Positions 14,763-26,226 are shown, counted from the first letter of the stretch. The stretch: 64,000 nt of DNA from Lachnospiraceae bacterium (GCA_902363445.1 CABJAB010000005.1:248001-312000); one strand, 5' to 3'. The notes: a model not told the origin generated them from the letters alone. Translations and numbers: made by a program.

Positions 14763-17453
14763 ATGTCCGTGCCGATGAAAGAATCGCGGATAAACAGCCA
14801 TTCAGACGCAGCAGTGATCGTTGTGCGAAAAGAAGATGATCGTATCCTCTGCTGTAACGAAGCAGCGAGGTCACTTGCGCCGGAGGCCGAAGTGGGAAAG
14901 CCTTATTGCAGTCTCTTTGGAAAAGATGCGGAAACTCATATAGCTTCCATAGAGTGGGGAGAGGAAAAGATTCCGGCGTATGTGGTCACCGCTGAGCCCG
15001 GCCGCGAAGGCGCCATGAAGGACCGGCAGATGGTCATGGATATGACAATGGATGCCCTTCTTGGGAAAGCCTTTGATGAGATCGTCTATATGAACCTTAC
15101 CAGAGATAAGATCGTGATGGTAAGGGAGAGCGGGATGTACGAGGCTGCCGGGGAGCGGAGCAGGGAAGGCTTTGAAAGGGAATTCCTGCGGACGCTTCAT
15201 CCGGATGACAGGGAAGGGTTTATGCGCCGCTTCGGACGGGAAAATCTGATTCGGGAATTTTCTGCGGAGGATGCCGGCCCTGTTTACAGAGAAGGACGCC
15301 GCAGAGGAAGGGATAGGCAGTATCATTGGATATCTATGCAGGCTCTTCCGATGACGGAGGATGAGAGCGGGGACAGGATGACTGTGTTTTTGCTGTCCAC
15401 CATCGATAAAAGGAAGAACTTGGAGCAGGAAACCAGGATGATGACGAACAGTATGGTCTCCCTGTTCGGGGAATTGCTCCTTGTGGATATGAAGACAGGG
15501 AAATTCATTGCCAGGAAATCGGATGGAGCGATGAATTCCCTGGAGGAGCAGGAGGATTTTGCCCAGTTTAACCGGATGTATGGGGAACGCCTGGTCCATC
15601 CGGATAATCGAAAAAAATTTTTTGAGATGTTTACGATTCCCAATATGCGAAAGCAGATCGAAGAAGGGAAGCGGCAGCTGAATATGGAGCTTCGCCGCCG
15701 GAATTCAGAGGGAGAATACCGCTGGTGTGAACTCATCGGGATCGTCATGGATAACGATCTGAGCGGCGATCATAAGGTATTTCTGACGTTCCGGGATATC
15801 GACGAGCTTCGGAAAGCACAGAGAGAAAGGAAAAATGCCGATACCCGGTTTGTCGCCGCAGTCAACAGCTTTTACGATACCATATATGAGGCGGAACTTA
15901 ATTCTGGTTATTTTCGGTTCTGGAAACAGACGGACGACATCCTGTATGACGAAGGGGCCAGCGTCAGTCTGGAAAAGCATGTGGAATGGTGCATCAATAC
16001 AAAGATCCATCCGGATTATAAAGCGGCGTATAAAGAGAAACTGGATATTTCCAGTATAAAGAAAGCATTTGAGCGTGGGGAAAAGAAAGAACTCAGCCTG
16101 GAGGTGCCGGAGCTCTGCGCCGACGGCAGGTATCGGTGGTTTTCCGTTCAGGTCCAGCTCCTGTACCGGGACGGAGACGAGATCCGGATCATGGTCTATG
16201 TGAAAAACATCGATGATGCCAGAAAAGAAGAAGAGAGGAAAAACGAGGAGCTCAGAGAGGCCCTGAATCTCGCCAATCAGGCGAGTGTGGCGAAATCGGA
16301 GTTTCTTTCCAGGATGTCCCATGACATCCGAAGCCCCATGAATGCTATTCTGGGAATGACGGCCATTGCGGCGGAAAACTTAGAGAAGCCGGATAAGATC
16401 GCAGACTGTCTGGGAAAAATCGGGGTGTCGGCAAAATTTCTGCTGTCCCTTATCAATGACGTGCTGGATATGTCCCGGATAGAGAATGGTAAAATGGAGC
16501 TGGTCCTGAAGCCGTTTGATCTGAACGGGCTGCTTGAACAGCTCACGGTGATCTGTGAAGAGCAGAGCAAGAGAAAACAACAGGAATTTACTGTGAAAAT
16601 CTCGCCGGAGGTGGGACGCCGGTATATGGGAGATTCTCTGCGTATCCAGCAGGTCCTCATGAACCTGCTTGGAAATTCCATGAAGTATACCAAAGAAAAA
16701 GGACATATTTCTCTGTGTATTGACAGCGTTCAGGCAGAGGCAGGACGGGAAAAGCTTGTGTTCTGTGTGAAAGACGACGGCATCGGCATGTCGGAGGAAT
16801 TTAGGGAGCGCCTGTTTGAGCCGTTTGAACAGGAACATTTGGAGGGCGGACGAGTCTTTGAGGGAAGCGGTCTGGGTCTTTCCATCACTCAAAATCTGGT
16901 GCGTCTGATGAATGGGCAGATTTCTGTGGAAAGTGAGAAGAATAAAGGGAGCTGTTTTATCGTAACGATTCCTCTGGAACGGATGGAGGAAGAAGCAGGG
17001 GAAATGCCTGCACAGAGGAACAGGCCGGGATCAGAAGCCAAGGTGGATTTCACCGGAAAACGAGTTCTTTTGGTGGAGGACAATGAGCTGAATATGGAGA
17101 TTGCCAAAAGTCTTCTGGAGATGAAGAATCTTCTGGTTGAAAGTGCCTGGAACGGGGCGGAGGCTGTCTCTGTGTTCGAACATGCGGAGCCGGGATATTT
17201 CCATGCCGTTCTGATGGACATCCGGATGCCGGTGATGAATGGCCTGGAGGCCGCCGGCCGTATCCGCGGATTTGACCGGGCGGACGCACAGACCATACCG
17301 ATAATCGCCATGACGGCCAACGCTTTCTGGCAGGAAGCGAAGAAGGCGGAGGAAGCAGGTATAGACGGATATCTTACAAAGCCGGTGGAACCGGAGGTGT
17401 TGTACCGTACGCTTGAAAAAGCATTGTCGGGAAAGAGGCTGATCCAGCCGTGA
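14763..17453 (+). CDS. Soluble multi-PAS hybrid sensor histidine kinase
   Basis: An 896-residue protein with no transmembrane segment. The N-terminal ~500 residues look like three or four PAS-type sensor units (repeated FLRTLHPDDREGFMRRF, ERLVHPDNRKKFFEMF and NTKIHPDYKAAYKEK PAC-like segments). The HisKA domain has AKSEFLSRMSHDIRSPMNAI, with the phosphorylated histidine. The ATPase has N-box LLGNSMKYT, DDGIGMS and GSGLGLSI. A receiver domain ends the protein: LLVEDNELNMEIA, acceptor aspartate in VLMDIRMPVMNG and lysine in GYLTKPVEP. There is no HPt domain and no adjacent regulator, so the partner is unknown. ATG 14763 follows GGGGGAG; an upstream GTG at 14739 is in frame. Confidence 0.9.
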   Translation: MSVPMKESRINSHSDAAVIVVRKEDDRILCCNEAARSLAPEAEVGKPYCSLFGKDAETHIASIEWGEEKIPAYVVTAEPGREGAMKDRQMVMDMTMDALLGKAFDEIVYMNLTRDKIVMVRESGMYEAAGERSREGFEREFLRTLHPDDREGFMRRFGRENLIREFSAEDAGPVYREGRRRGRDRQYHWISMQALPMTEDESGDRMTVFLLSTIDKRKNLEQETRMMTNSMVSLFGELLLVDMKTGKFIARKSDGAMNSLEEQEDFAQFNRMYGERLVHPDNRKKFFEMFTIPNMRKQIEEGKRQLNMELRRRNSEGEYRWCELIGIVMDNDLSGDHKVFLTFRDIDELRKAQRERKNADTRFVAAVNSFYDTIYEAELNSGYFRFWKQTDDILYDEGASVSLEKHVEWCINTKIHPDYKAAYKEKLDISSIKKAFERGEKKELSLEVPELCADGRYRWFSVQVQLLYRDGDEIRIMVYVKNIDDARKEEERKNEELREALNLANQASVAKSEFLSRMSHDIRSPMNAILGMTAIAAENLEKPDKIADCLGKIGVSAKFLLSLINDVLDMSRIENGKMELVLKPFDLNGLLEQLTVICEEQSKRKQQEFTVKISPEVGRRYMGDSLRIQQVLMNLLGNSMKYTKEKGHISLCIDSVQAEAGREKLVFCVKDDGIGMSEEFRERLFEPFEQEHLEGGRVFEGSGLGLSITQNLVRLMNGQISVESEKNKGSCFIVTIPLERMEEEAGEMPAQRNRPGSEAKVDFTGKRVLLVEDNELNMEIAKSLLEMKNLLVESAWNGAEAVSVFEHAEPGYFHAVLMDIRMPVMNGLEAAGRIRGFDRADAQTIPIIAMTANAFWQEAKKAEEAGIDGYLTKPVEPEVLYRTLEKALSGKRLIQP

Positions 17454-17462
17454 AAAGAGGAG

Positions 17463-17484
17463 TAGCCGGCGTGTAAACGCCGGC
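17463..17484 (+). terminator. Hairpin after the hybrid kinase gene
   Basis: AGCCGGCGT-GTAA-ACGCCGGCT is a perfect 9-bp stem 9 bases after the stop codon. No T-run follows, so termination efficiency is uncertain. Confidence 0.45.
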
Positions 17485-17657
17485 TGAGTATGAAAAAGAC
17501 AATCTATATAAATGGTAGTTGTTGTTTGGCGAAGCTGACAACGGTCGCGCGCGTCTTATTTGTTATCAACTTCTTTTGATGGTTCAAGTATAGCAAGCAA
17601 ATGTGACTAGAATTTGTATGGATTCTAAAAAAAACGTGAAGATTATTAGGGATTTCT

Positions 17658-17894
17658 TTAATTTCCCTTAGAGCTTAAAGGATTCCCGCCGTTCTCCCAA
17701 AATGGGTTGTTATCGGGCACCGGTTTATTCGATTCGTCATAGTCGGAGTACTGGCGGATTTCCGCGTCAGATCCGTTTGCGCCGGGGAGACCGTTGGTTG
17801 CGGCGTCTCTTTTGGCGGAAGCTCCGTTGGAGCGTTCTCCTGATACATTCTGCGGCCCAGGCTGTCCGGGCTGCCGGTCTTTTTGATCTTCCAT
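17658..17894 (-). CDS. Small hydrophilic hypothetical protein
   Basis: A 78-residue protein (MEDQKDRQPGQPGPQNVSGE onwards), rich in Gly, Pro, Asn, Ser and Asp, with no hydrophobic segment, probably disordered. I do not recognise it. AGAGAGGG lies just upstream; two ATGs (17900 and 17894) are possible and the second has better spacing. It is alone and points away from ilvN. The ~200 bases between it and the kinase contain no other clear feature apart from a short GTTGT...ACAAC repeat. Confidence 0.5.
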   Translation of the reverse strand: MEDQKDRQPGQPGPQNVSGERSNGASAKRDAATNGLPGANGSDAEIRQYSDYDESNKPVPDNNPFWENGGNPLSSKGN

Positions 17895-18051
17895 ATTCAT
17901 CCCTCTCTTTCTTTATCTGGTTTTAGTATGGGAAGAATTTCGGGAAATATACAGGAACCGGTATGCGGGAAATATGCGCGTTGAGAATAAAAGCCATAAC
18001 TAATAGATATAGAATTAGCAGTGAAATATAACAAAAAAAGGGGAACATCGA

Positions 18052-18080
18052 TTGAAATTCCTGAACCGGTATGCTATTAT
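18052..18080 (+). promoter_or_regulatory. Promoter of ilvN-ilvC
   Basis: TTGAAA (18052-18057), a 17-base spacer and TATTAT (18075-18080). The leader to ATG 18135 is about 50 bases, too short for a T-box. Confidence 0.55.
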
Positions 18081-18134
18081 GGGAATAATCAATTGGAAAT
18101 GACCATTGAAAAAGTTTCGTAAAGGAGGATGCGC

Positions 18135-19686
<1,552 letters not shown>

Positions 19687-19723
19687 TCCTATAGGTAAAT
19701 CACTATACATAGTATCGTACAGG

Positions 19724-19756
19724 GGGAGACGCTGCATCCGCGGCGTTTCCTTTTTT
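19724..19756 (+). terminator. Terminator of ilvN-ilvC
   Basis: GGAGACGC pairs with GCGTTTCC (one wobble) and is followed by six T. Repeat copy B begins on the next base. Confidence 0.75.
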
Positions 19757-20477
19757 GTACAACCAAATACTTTTTGGAATCATTCCTGAAGGGTCTTTAC
19801 CAAGACACCGGCAGAAGTTCCGGACCGTCACGATTTCGGCTCGCTGGCGATGCAGGGACCGCCTTATCCCCACTCCGGGAGTACCGCTCACATGTCGACG
19901 GGAAATCTTTATGATTTCCCATCTCCGGTTCGCTCAGAAATGGAATCGGTATTTCCGTTTCTGCCTCCCTCCGCCTGGGGAACACCGGCCGCTGCCCTGC
20001 AGCGCTCACCTTTAGGCCGGCCCAGAATCTTTCTGCCGGTACTCTGCCTGCCGCACCATACTGGATGATTTCCGTTTTATTGATTCCAGAAAAGGATCGT
20101 ATATCCACACGGCCCGCGTGCCTTATGGCAGCGGGCTGCGGTAGACCGCCCCAATGGCTTTTAAAACGAATGAGAGCTTATTTCGGTGCGGGAGGAAGAG
20201 CAAGAGGAACAATCCGATTCCATCGTAAGGCGAGCGCCGCAAAGGCGTTAGCAGGATCTTCCCGGCCGCAGGGAGGTAAAAACCGAATCTCATGCAGGTT
20301 TTTATTGGAATCTGACATGGAAAAATATCGATTTATCCATGTCAGTTGGAAAGGACCGACTGGAGGCCGCAAAGATCCTGGTTACGGCTGCCAGCGAGCC
20401 GCCTGGATGGAATCGGATTTCCTCTTGCCTTATAAACCAGATTAAGAAAGTTTGTTTGAAAGGTATTTAAAGGTATA
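19757..20477 (-). repeat. Dispersed hairpin-rich repeat, copy B (~720 bp)
   Basis: Inverted relative to copy A. It lacks the 49-65 base end module; its right end starts at TACAACCAAATACTTTTTGG. The body is complete: hairpin GACGGGAAATC/GATTTCCCATC near 19900, CAGAAA..TTTCTG hairpin, arms meeting at GCAGCGCTCACCTT and AAGGCGAGCGCCGC, hairpin CTGACATGGA/TCCATGTCAG (20312-20345) and, enclosing nearly all of it, GGCTCGCTGGC / GCCAGCGAGCC. The left end reads AAGGTATTTAAAGGTATA. On the minus strand the bases before this end form a GGCTGCT/AGCAGCC hairpin with a T-rich tail. Confidence 0.88.
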
Positions 20478-20559
20478 CCCAAGGGTATGTACAGAGAAAG
20501 GCTGCTTCGTAACTGCACATCGGCGCATAAAGTGAGCAGCCCACTTTGTTCTTAAACGG

Positions 20560-20589
20560 TTGAAATATGAGGCGGTAAAGTGTTATACT
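20560..20589 (+). promoter_or_regulatory. Promoter of the DUF4203 membrane gene
   Basis: TTGAAA (20560-20565), an 18-base spacer and TATACT (20584-20589), about 40 bases before the start. Confidence 0.55.
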
Positions 20590-20630
20590 GAAACAACAGC
20601 GCCGATGTACAAGGAAAGGAAGGCGGATAT

Positions 20631-21284
20631 ATGGGGAATACTTTTATAGAAATGAGCGGAATAAAGAACTTTGGGCAGCAGGGGATAGCGGTGATAGAAG
20701 ATTTCTTTAATCGGATGCCGAAGGGCGTTGCCGGCGCATTAGCGATCCTCGCTCTGGTCCTGATTCTTTTGCAGTGTTTTATGGGATATAAGCTATTAAA
20801 GATTTGGGTAACTTTGATTGGTGGATTGATTGGCCTGATCGTGGGCATTATAGTGGGAACGCAGTTCATAAAGAATCCGACTGTCACGGCGGTGGCAGCG
20901 CTCCTTCTCATGCTGCTGCTGGGGATTCTGGCATATAAGATCTATCAGGTGGGGGTATTCCTGCTGGGAACGTTTTCCTCCTATCTGGTGGCGCTGGGCC
21001 TTTTTGGAAGCATGGCGGGAAAGGAAACATGGTGGGTCTATGCACTGGCCATCGCAGCGGGAATTGCGGTTGGCGTGCTCAGCGTCATATTCATGAGGCC
21101 TGCCATCATCCTGTCGACGGCTGTCACAAATGGTCTTTCCGCCGGTTCCAGGCTCATGGCCCTGGGAGGCGTTACGGCCCAGACGCCAGTGCTTGTCGCA
21201 GGCATTATTCTGTCGGCGCTCGGTATCTTTGTGCAGTTCTCCACAACCAAGACGGAGAAGAGACGGCGGTATAAGCGTTATTAA
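20631..21284 (+). CDS. DUF4203-type polytopic membrane protein
   Basis: A 217-residue protein with about seven hydrophobic segments after a ~45-residue polar N terminus. The glycine-rich MGYKLLKIWVTLIGGLIGLI stretch and the run of small residues resemble the DUF4203/TMEM198-like family, for which I know no firm function in bacteria. The C terminus is strongly basic (TEKRRRYKRY). It is followed 47 bases later by mgtE, so a shared transcript and a link to ion transport are possible but inferred. Confidence 0.7.
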   Translation: MGNTFIEMSGIKNFGQQGIAVIEDFFNRMPKGVAGALAILALVLILLQCFMGYKLLKIWVTLIGGLIGLIVGIIVGTQFIKNPTVTAVAALLLMLLLGILAYKIYQVGVFLLGTFSSYLVALGLFGSMAGKETWWVYALAIAAGIAVGVLSVIFMRPAIILSTAVTNGLSAGSRLMALGGVTAQTPVLVAGIILSALGIFVQFSTTKTEKRRRYKRY

Positions 21285-21331
21285 AAGGTACAGCGAGGCT
21301 GGATGATCAGAGAAGATAGGAGGTGAGCAGG

Positions 21332-22687
21332 ATGAGCGGGACAGATGAGAGACTGAAAAAAGAAGAGCTCCTGGAGCTGCTTTTACATGCGGACGAGGAA
21401 ACGTTAAAGGAACAGATCGAATTCATCCATCCCGCCGACATCCTGGAGCTTCTTCACGATGAGGATATTGATCCGAAGGCACTCATGGCCAGGCTTCCGG
21501 ATTCTCTGATCGCCGATATCATCGATGAAGAGGATGAGGAAGACAAGTACGGAATCTTGAAGCTGTTCTCAGAGGATAAGCAGGAAGAGATACTGGAAGA
21601 AATGTCTTCCGATGAACTGGCTGATATGGTAGGTTCCATTGAAGACAGGTCAGAGCTCGCGAAGGTCATCGGCAAACTGTCGGAAGAGGACAGGAGCGAG
21701 GTGCGCCAGCTGCTCTCTTATCCGCCTGACACGGCCGGCGGTATCATGGCCACAGAATTTGTCAATATCTATGACAATAAGACGGTTTATAAAACACTGC
21801 TGTATCTGCAGGAGATAGCGGAAGAAGTAGAGACGGCGTACTGCCTGTACGTGGTGGACAGACAGAATCATCTGAGAGGTTCCTTGAACCTTACAGACTT
21901 AGTCACATCTTCTTTTGACACGGCAGTTCTGGACATCATGAATCCCCATGTGATAACTGCTCATGTGGAGGATGATCAGGAGGAGATATCCAGACAGTTT
22001 GAGAAATATGGATTGGTGGAGCTGCCGGTGGTCAATGACGCCGACCAGTTGGTCGGCGTTATCACGGTGGATGATGTCATGGAGATCGCTACGGAGGAGG
22101 CCACGGAGGATATCCACTACATGGGCGGTATCTCCGGTGAGGAAGAAGTAGACGGTCCGTTATCTGATTCCCTCAAAAGCCGGCTGCCCTGGCTGGTAGT
22201 AAATCTGCTCACGGCGTTTCTGGCCTCCTGGGTAGTCAGCTTGTTTGAGGCGACCATCAGCAAAGTGGTGGCGCTGTCGGCTATCATGTCCATCATCACC
22301 GGTATGGGAGGCAATGCAGGCACTCAGTCCATGACTATCATTGTCCGGGGAATCGCACTGAATGAGCTGAACCGGGACAATGCGCTCCGGATATTTCTTA
22401 AAGAGTTCACAGTGGGTATTGTGACCGGAGCGGCCATAGGAGGGATAGTGGCGGCTGTCGAGGTAGTGATACAGGGGAACCCGTATCTGGGACTGGTGAC
22501 GGGGCTGGCCATGATCCTGAATATGATGGTGGCCACGGCCACGGGATATCTGGTCCCGGTGCTGCTCAAAAAAATGAGGATAGATCCGGCCCTGGCCTCG
22601 GCAGTTTTTGTGACTACAGCCACAGATGTATTGGGTTTTTTCTTCTTCCTGGGTCTTGCGACCCTTTTCCTGCCGAAGCTTTTATAA
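21332..22687 (+). CDS. mgtE: MgtE magnesium channel
   Basis: A 451-residue Mg2+ channel. The acidic N domain (~1-125, DEEDEEDKYGILKLFSEDKQ) and tandem CBS domains (~130-260, TTVYKTLLY..-like helix, VEDDQEEISRQFEKYGLVEL, DQLVGVITVDDVMEI) sense Mg2+. The transmembrane part (~280-451, five segments) has the pore signature GGNAGTQS and DPALASAVFVTTATDVLGFF with the selectivity aspartate. ATG 21332 is 8 bases after AGGAGG. A terminator follows. Confidence 0.94.
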   Translation: MSGTDERLKKEELLELLLHADEETLKEQIEFIHPADILELLHDEDIDPKALMARLPDSLIADIIDEEDEEDKYGILKLFSEDKQEEILEEMSSDELADMVGSIEDRSELAKVIGKLSEEDRSEVRQLLSYPPDTAGGIMATEFVNIYDNKTVYKTLLYLQEIAEEVETAYCLYVVDRQNHLRGSLNLTDLVTSSFDTAVLDIMNPHVITAHVEDDQEEISRQFEKYGLVELPVVNDADQLVGVITVDDVMEIATEEATEDIHYMGGISGEEEVDGPLSDSLKSRLPWLVVNLLTAFLASWVVSLFEATISKVVALSAIMSIITGMGGNAGTQSMTIIVRGIALNELNRDNALRIFLKEFTVGIVTGAAIGGIVAAVEVVIQGNPYLGLVTGLAMILNMMVATATGYLVPVLLKKMRIDPALASAVFVTTATDVLGFFFFLGLATLFLPKLL

Positions 22688-22715
22688 AAGAAATTCCGGC
22701 GAGACGAGTTTTTTG

Positions 22716-22755
22716 GAAACCGATGCTTTAAACAGCACCGGTTTCTTGTGATTTT
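22716..22755 (+). terminator. Terminator after mgtE
   Basis: GAAACCG-A-TGCT pairs with AGCA-C-CGGTTTC (one internal mismatch); TTGTGATTTT follows. The next promoter overlaps its tail. Confidence 0.65.
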
Positions 22756-22774
22756 ATAGCCGCTATGATATAAT
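22746..22774 (+). promoter_or_regulatory. Promoter of the GNAT gene
   Basis: TTGTGA (22746-22751), a 17-base spacer and TATAAT (22769-22774). The leader to ATG 22890 is about 110 bases. Confidence 0.55.
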
Positions 22775-22889
22775 TTCACTATAAGTGCGGACCTTTCGCT
22801 TTTATATCATTGTCACCCAACTACGCCCCTGTGATCTGGAAGATCATCTGTCCCAAAGCACGGGGCACGCGCAGAAAGGAGAAAGCCAT

Positions 22890-23330
22890 ATGCAGATTTG
22901 CACCATGAAAATTGAGGATTATGACCGTGTGTACCAGCTGTGGATCAGGACGCCGGGCATGGGACTGACCAATTTGGATGACTCAAAGGAAGGGATAGAG
23001 AAATATCTGAAACGGAATCCTTCCACGTGCTTTGTTGCAAAAGAGGAAGAACGGCTGCTGGGAGTGATACTGGGCGGCCATGACGGGCGGCGCGGATACA
23101 TATATCATATGGCGGTGGAGGAATCGGAGAGAAAAAAAGGTATCGGGACAGCTCTATTAGAAGCGTCGCTGGAGGCTTTCCGCAGGGAAGGGATCACCAA
23201 GACGGCGCTGGTGGCATATGACAGCAATGAAGAAGGGAATGAGTTCTGGGAAAGAAGGGACTTTGTCCTTCGGAAAGATCTGGTATACCGGACAAAAGAC
23301 CTGGTGGATCTGGAAGTGATTCTGCCGTAA
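22890..23330 (+). CDS. GNAT family N-acetyltransferase
   Basis: A 146-residue protein with the GNAT acetyl-CoA fold: IEDYDRVYQLW at the start, VAVEESERKKGIGTALLEAS containing the Q/R-x2-G-x-G/A loop, and TALVAYDSNEEGNEFWERRDF at the end. The substrate (small amine or protein N terminus) is unknown. ATG 22890 follows AAAGGAG; a longer in-frame start at 22785 lies in the promoter. It converges with the LysR gene. Confidence 0.88.
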   Translation: MQICTMKIEDYDRVYQLWIRTPGMGLTNLDDSKEGIEKYLKRNPSTCFVAKEEERLLGVILGGHDGRRGYIYHMAVEESERKKGIGTALLEASLEAFRREGITKTALVAYDSNEEGNEFWERRDFVLRKDLVYRTKDLVDLEVILP

Positions 23331-23342
23331 GAAGAAGATATA

Positions 23343-24248
23343 TCAGGGCTTCTGATAATAATGGCGGTAGAATTTGATAAACATATTGAGGGCTTTGGAG
23401 TGGACTGGCTGGCTGTTAAATACAAAGCCTATGCTGCGTTTTGGAATGGGAGGCTTCATAGGGATCTCTAAAAAAGTACCGTTTTGCAATTCATCCTTCA
23501 CAAAGTTTTTTATCACACATCCCGCGCCGAGACCGATTCTGGCGAAGTCAATGAGCAGGTCCATGGTAGAGGCTTCCAGGAGATGGGCGGGTTCGATATG
23601 CTGCTCCCTAAAATAATCTTCTATGTAAGTACGGCTGACATTTCCCTTTTCCAGCATGAGAATGGTGCCGTTCCGGAACACATCGGACTGGGCGGCTCCC
23701 TCTCGCAGACGCATGTTGGTAAGATAGGCCGGGGTTGCCACAAAACCGTCCTCAATATCCATCACCTTGTCAAAGGTGATGTTTTTTTTGTATGGAGTCT
23801 CCGCTGTCAGGCCGAGGTCGATCTGCTGATGCTCGAGGAGTTCCAGAGTCTGCAGAGTAGATTGGCTGCGGATGGTGAACTTTACGTGAGGATACCGCGC
23901 CACGAATTCTTTCAGGCAGGGCAGCAGGACGTATTTGCAGAGTACGGTGCTGACGCCGATCCGTATGTGGCCCACGCCCAGCTCCGTCATCCGTTTCAGT
24001 TCGTCTTCTCCCTGGTCAAGAGTCTCGAAAGCCGCCCGTACATGTTCAAACAAAATGGCTCCTTCTTCGGTGAGCTGGACTCCTCTGGAGTTCCGTATAA
24101 AGAGGGGCAGATTGAGATTGTCCTCCAATTTGCTGATGGCCTTGCTGATGGCAGGCTGGCTGATATACAGGTTTTTGGCGGCCCGGGAAATGTTTCCCGT
24201 CTGGGCGACTTCAAAGAAAATCCGGTATAAGGATAGATTCTGTTCCAC
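23343..24248 (-). CDS. LysR family transcriptional regulator, likely of leuCD
   Basis: A 301-residue LysR regulator. The winged helix-turn-helix is at ~1-60 (IFFEVAQTGNISRAAKNLYI then SQPAISKAISKLED), followed by the linker helix and a periplasmic-binding-protein-like effector domain (~90-295; HIRIGVSTVLCKYVLLP). The start is normal. It is divergent from leuC, the standard arrangement for a LysR protein controlling its neighbour; the effector could be a leucine-pathway intermediate, which is inference. Confidence 0.92.
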   Translation of the reverse strand: MEQNLSLYRIFFEVAQTGNISRAAKNLYISQPAISKAISKLEDNLNLPLFIRNSRGVQLTEEGAILFEHVRAAFETLDQGEDELKRMTELGVGHIRIGVSTVLCKYVLLPCLKEFVARYPHVKFTIRSQSTLQTLELLEHQQIDLGLTAETPYKKNITFDKVMDIEDGFVATPAYLTNMRLREGAAQSDVFRNGTILMLEKGNVSRTYIEDYFREQHIEPAHLLEASTMDLLIDFARIGLGAGCVIKNFVKDELQNGTFLEIPMKPPIPKRSIGFVFNSQPVHSKALNMFIKFYRHYYQKP

Positions 24249-24291
24249 GGTGATTCCCCCCTGATTACATACATTTGAATCAGTAACATTA

Positions 24292-24314
24292 TACTATAAC
24301 TTCAGGTCATAGTA
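24292..24314 (+). promoter_or_regulatory. Candidate LysR-type operator between the regulator and leuC
   Basis: TACTATAAC-TTCAG-GTCATAGTA is a near-perfect inverted repeat (one mismatch) containing a T-N11-A core, placed between the divergent genes and about 40 bases upstream of leuC's -10. Confidence 0.55.
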
Positions 24315-24332
24315 AACATTCAAAATCCGTAT

Positions 24333-24361
24333 TTCAATTATAATTTACAGGATGGTATAAT
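24333..24361 (+). promoter_or_regulatory. Probable leuCD promoter
   Basis: TATAAT (24356-24361) with a weak TTCAAT (24333-24338) 17 bases upstream, consistent with an activator-dependent promoter. A small GTGGGC/GCCCAT hairpin lies in the leader. Confidence 0.5.
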
Positions 24362-24450
24362 AGCGGATATCCAATGGTATCTGGGGCGGTAAAACTACGT
24401 ATTGGCAATCGTGGGCAGAAGCCCATGCTGGATGAACAGGAGGGAACAAT

Positions 24451-25719
24451 ATGGGAATGACGATGACGCAGAAAATCCTGGCGGCTCACGCGGGACTTGA
24501 ATCAGTGGAAGCCGGACAGCTGATCGAAGCGGAATTAGATCTGGTTTTGGGGAATGATATCACTTCCCCTGTGGCCATTCATGAGATGGATGACAAAATG
24601 AAGGACAGCTCTGTATTTCATAAAGATAAAATAGCACTGGTACTGGACCATTTTGTGCCGAATAAAGATATCAAATCCGCGGAGCACTGTAAATGTGTGA
24701 GAGAGTTTGCGGCTAAGCATGAGATAACGAACTTCTTTGATGTGGGAGAAATGGGAATCGAGCATGCGCTTCTGCCGGAAAAAGGGCTGGTGGTGGCGGG
24801 CGACGTGGTGATAGGAGCAGATTCCCACACTTGTACATACGGAGCGCTCGGAGCTTTTTCCACCGGAGTGGGGAGCACAGATATGGCGGCCGGCATGGCC
24901 ACCGGAAAAGCGTGGTTCAAGGTTCCGTCAGCGATCAAGATCGAGCTGACCGGAGAACTTCAGAAATGGGTGAGCGGAAAAGATGTGATCCTCCATATTA
25001 TTGGAATGATAGGGGTGGACGGAGCCCTTTATCAGTCCATGGAGTTTACCGGCGACGGAGTGAAGGCGCTTTCCATGGACGACCGCTTCACCATTGCTAA
25101 TATGGCCATTGAGGCCGGCGGGAAAAACGGTATTTTCCCTGTGGATGAGACGGCTATCCAGTATATGAAGGAACATTCCATGCGTCCGTTTAAAATTTAT
25201 GAAGCAGATGAGGACGCAGAATATGAGAGAGTGATCCGCCTGGACCTGGGGAGCATCCGTCCAACGGTATCCTTCCCCCATCTTCCGGAAAACACCCGGA
25301 GCATTGACGAAGTGGAAGACATCGCCATCGATCAGGTTGTGATCGGCTCCTGTACCAACGGCAGGATGGAAGATCTGAGGACTGCGGCAAAGGTACTGGA
25401 AGGAAAGAAAGTGAAAAAGGGAATCCGCGCCATCGTGATCCCGGCCACGCAGAAGATTTATCTGCAGGCCATGGAGGAAGGACTTTTAAAGACGTTCATA
25501 GAGGCGGGAGCAATTGTGAGCACGCCGACCTGCGGTCCCTGTCTGGGAGGCTATATGGGTATCCTGGCAGAAGGAGAACGGTGCGTGTCCACCACCAACC
25601 GGAACTTTGTCGGACGTATGGGCCATGTGAAGTCAGAGGTGTATCTGGCCAGCCCGGCGGTGGCGGCAGCCAGCGCTGTGACAGGAAAGATTTCCGGCCC
25701 AGAAGAACTGGGAATGTAA
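24451..25719 (+). CDS. leuC: 3-isopropylmalate dehydratase, large subunit
   Basis: A 422-residue aconitase-family subunit that interconverts 2- and 3-isopropylmalate in leucine synthesis. [20 protein letters not shown] carries the first 4Fe-4S cysteine, [14 protein letters not shown] and [14 protein letters not shown] the other two. The length is that of the shorter type found in Clostridia and archaea, a subgroup that also includes homoaconitase and dimethylmalate dehydratase; neighbours favour leucine. AGGAGGGAAC precedes ATG. leuA and leuB are outside the window. Confidence 0.93.
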   Translation: MGMTMTQKILAAHAGLESVEAGQLIEAELDLVLGNDITSPVAIHEMDDKMKDSSVFHKDKIALVLDHFVPNKDIKSAEHCKCVREFAAKHEITNFFDVGEMGIEHALLPEKGLVVAGDVVIGADSHTCTYGALGAFSTGVGSTDMAAGMATGKAWFKVPSAIKIELTGELQKWVSGKDVILHIIGMIGVDGALYQSMEFTGDGVKALSMDDRFTIANMAIEAGGKNGIFPVDETAIQYMKEHSMRPFKIYEADEDAEYERVIRLDLGSIRPTVSFPHLPENTRSIDEVEDIAIDQVVIGSCTNGRMEDLRTAAKVLEGKKVKKGIRAIVIPATQKIYLQAMEEGLLKTFIEAGAIVSTPTCGPCLGGYMGILAEGERCVSTTNRNFVGRMGHVKSEVYLASPAVAAASAVTGKISGPEELGM

Positions 25720-25734
25720 AAAGGAGGATACAGC

Positions 25735-26226
25735 ATGAAAGCACATGGGAAAGTATTCAAATATGGAGACAATGTTGATACGGATGTGATCATCCCGGCG
25801 AGATACCTGAACTCTTCCGATCCGGCGGAGCTGGCAACTCACTGCATGGAGGATATCGACAAAAGCTTTGTAAACAGAGTGAAAAAAGGGGATATCATCG
25901 TAGCGTCCAGGAATTTCGGCTGCGGTTCCTCCAGAGAACACGCTCCGATCGCCATTAAGGCGGCGGGAGTCAGCTGTGTGATCGCGGAGACCTTTGCGCG
26001 GATTTTTTACCGCAATTCGATCAACATCGGCCTTCCGATCATTGAGTGTCCGGATGCGTCCAAGGGGATTGACGAAGGGGACGAGGTGGAAATTGACTTT
26101 GACAGCGGCATGATCTACAACAGAACGAAAAATACGCAGTTCCAGGGCCAGGCGTTTCCGGAATTCATGCAGAAAATCATAGCGGCTGAAGGGCTTATGA
26201 ATTATATCAATGAAAAAAATAAATAG
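25735..26226 (+). CDS. leuD: 3-isopropylmalate dehydratase, small subunit
   Basis: A 163-residue partner of Leu[16 protein letters not shown] is the typical start of the swivel domain, and [19 protein letters not shown] the substrate-binding loop. It starts 15 bases after leuC with AAGGAGG. A strong terminator follows, closing the leuCD unit. Confidence 0.95.
   Translation: MKAHGKVFKYGDNVDTDVIIPARYLNSSDPAELATHCMEDIDKSFVNRVKKGDIIVASRNFGCGSSREHAPIAIKAAGVSCVIAETFARIFYRNSINIGLPIIECPDASKGIDEGDEVEIDFDSGMIYNRTKNTQFQGQAFPEFMQKIIAAEGLMNYINEKNK

Noticed and set aside
18081..18134. T-box or leader attenuator before ilvN
   Set aside because: The leader is about 50 bases and has no specifier-type structure or terminator.
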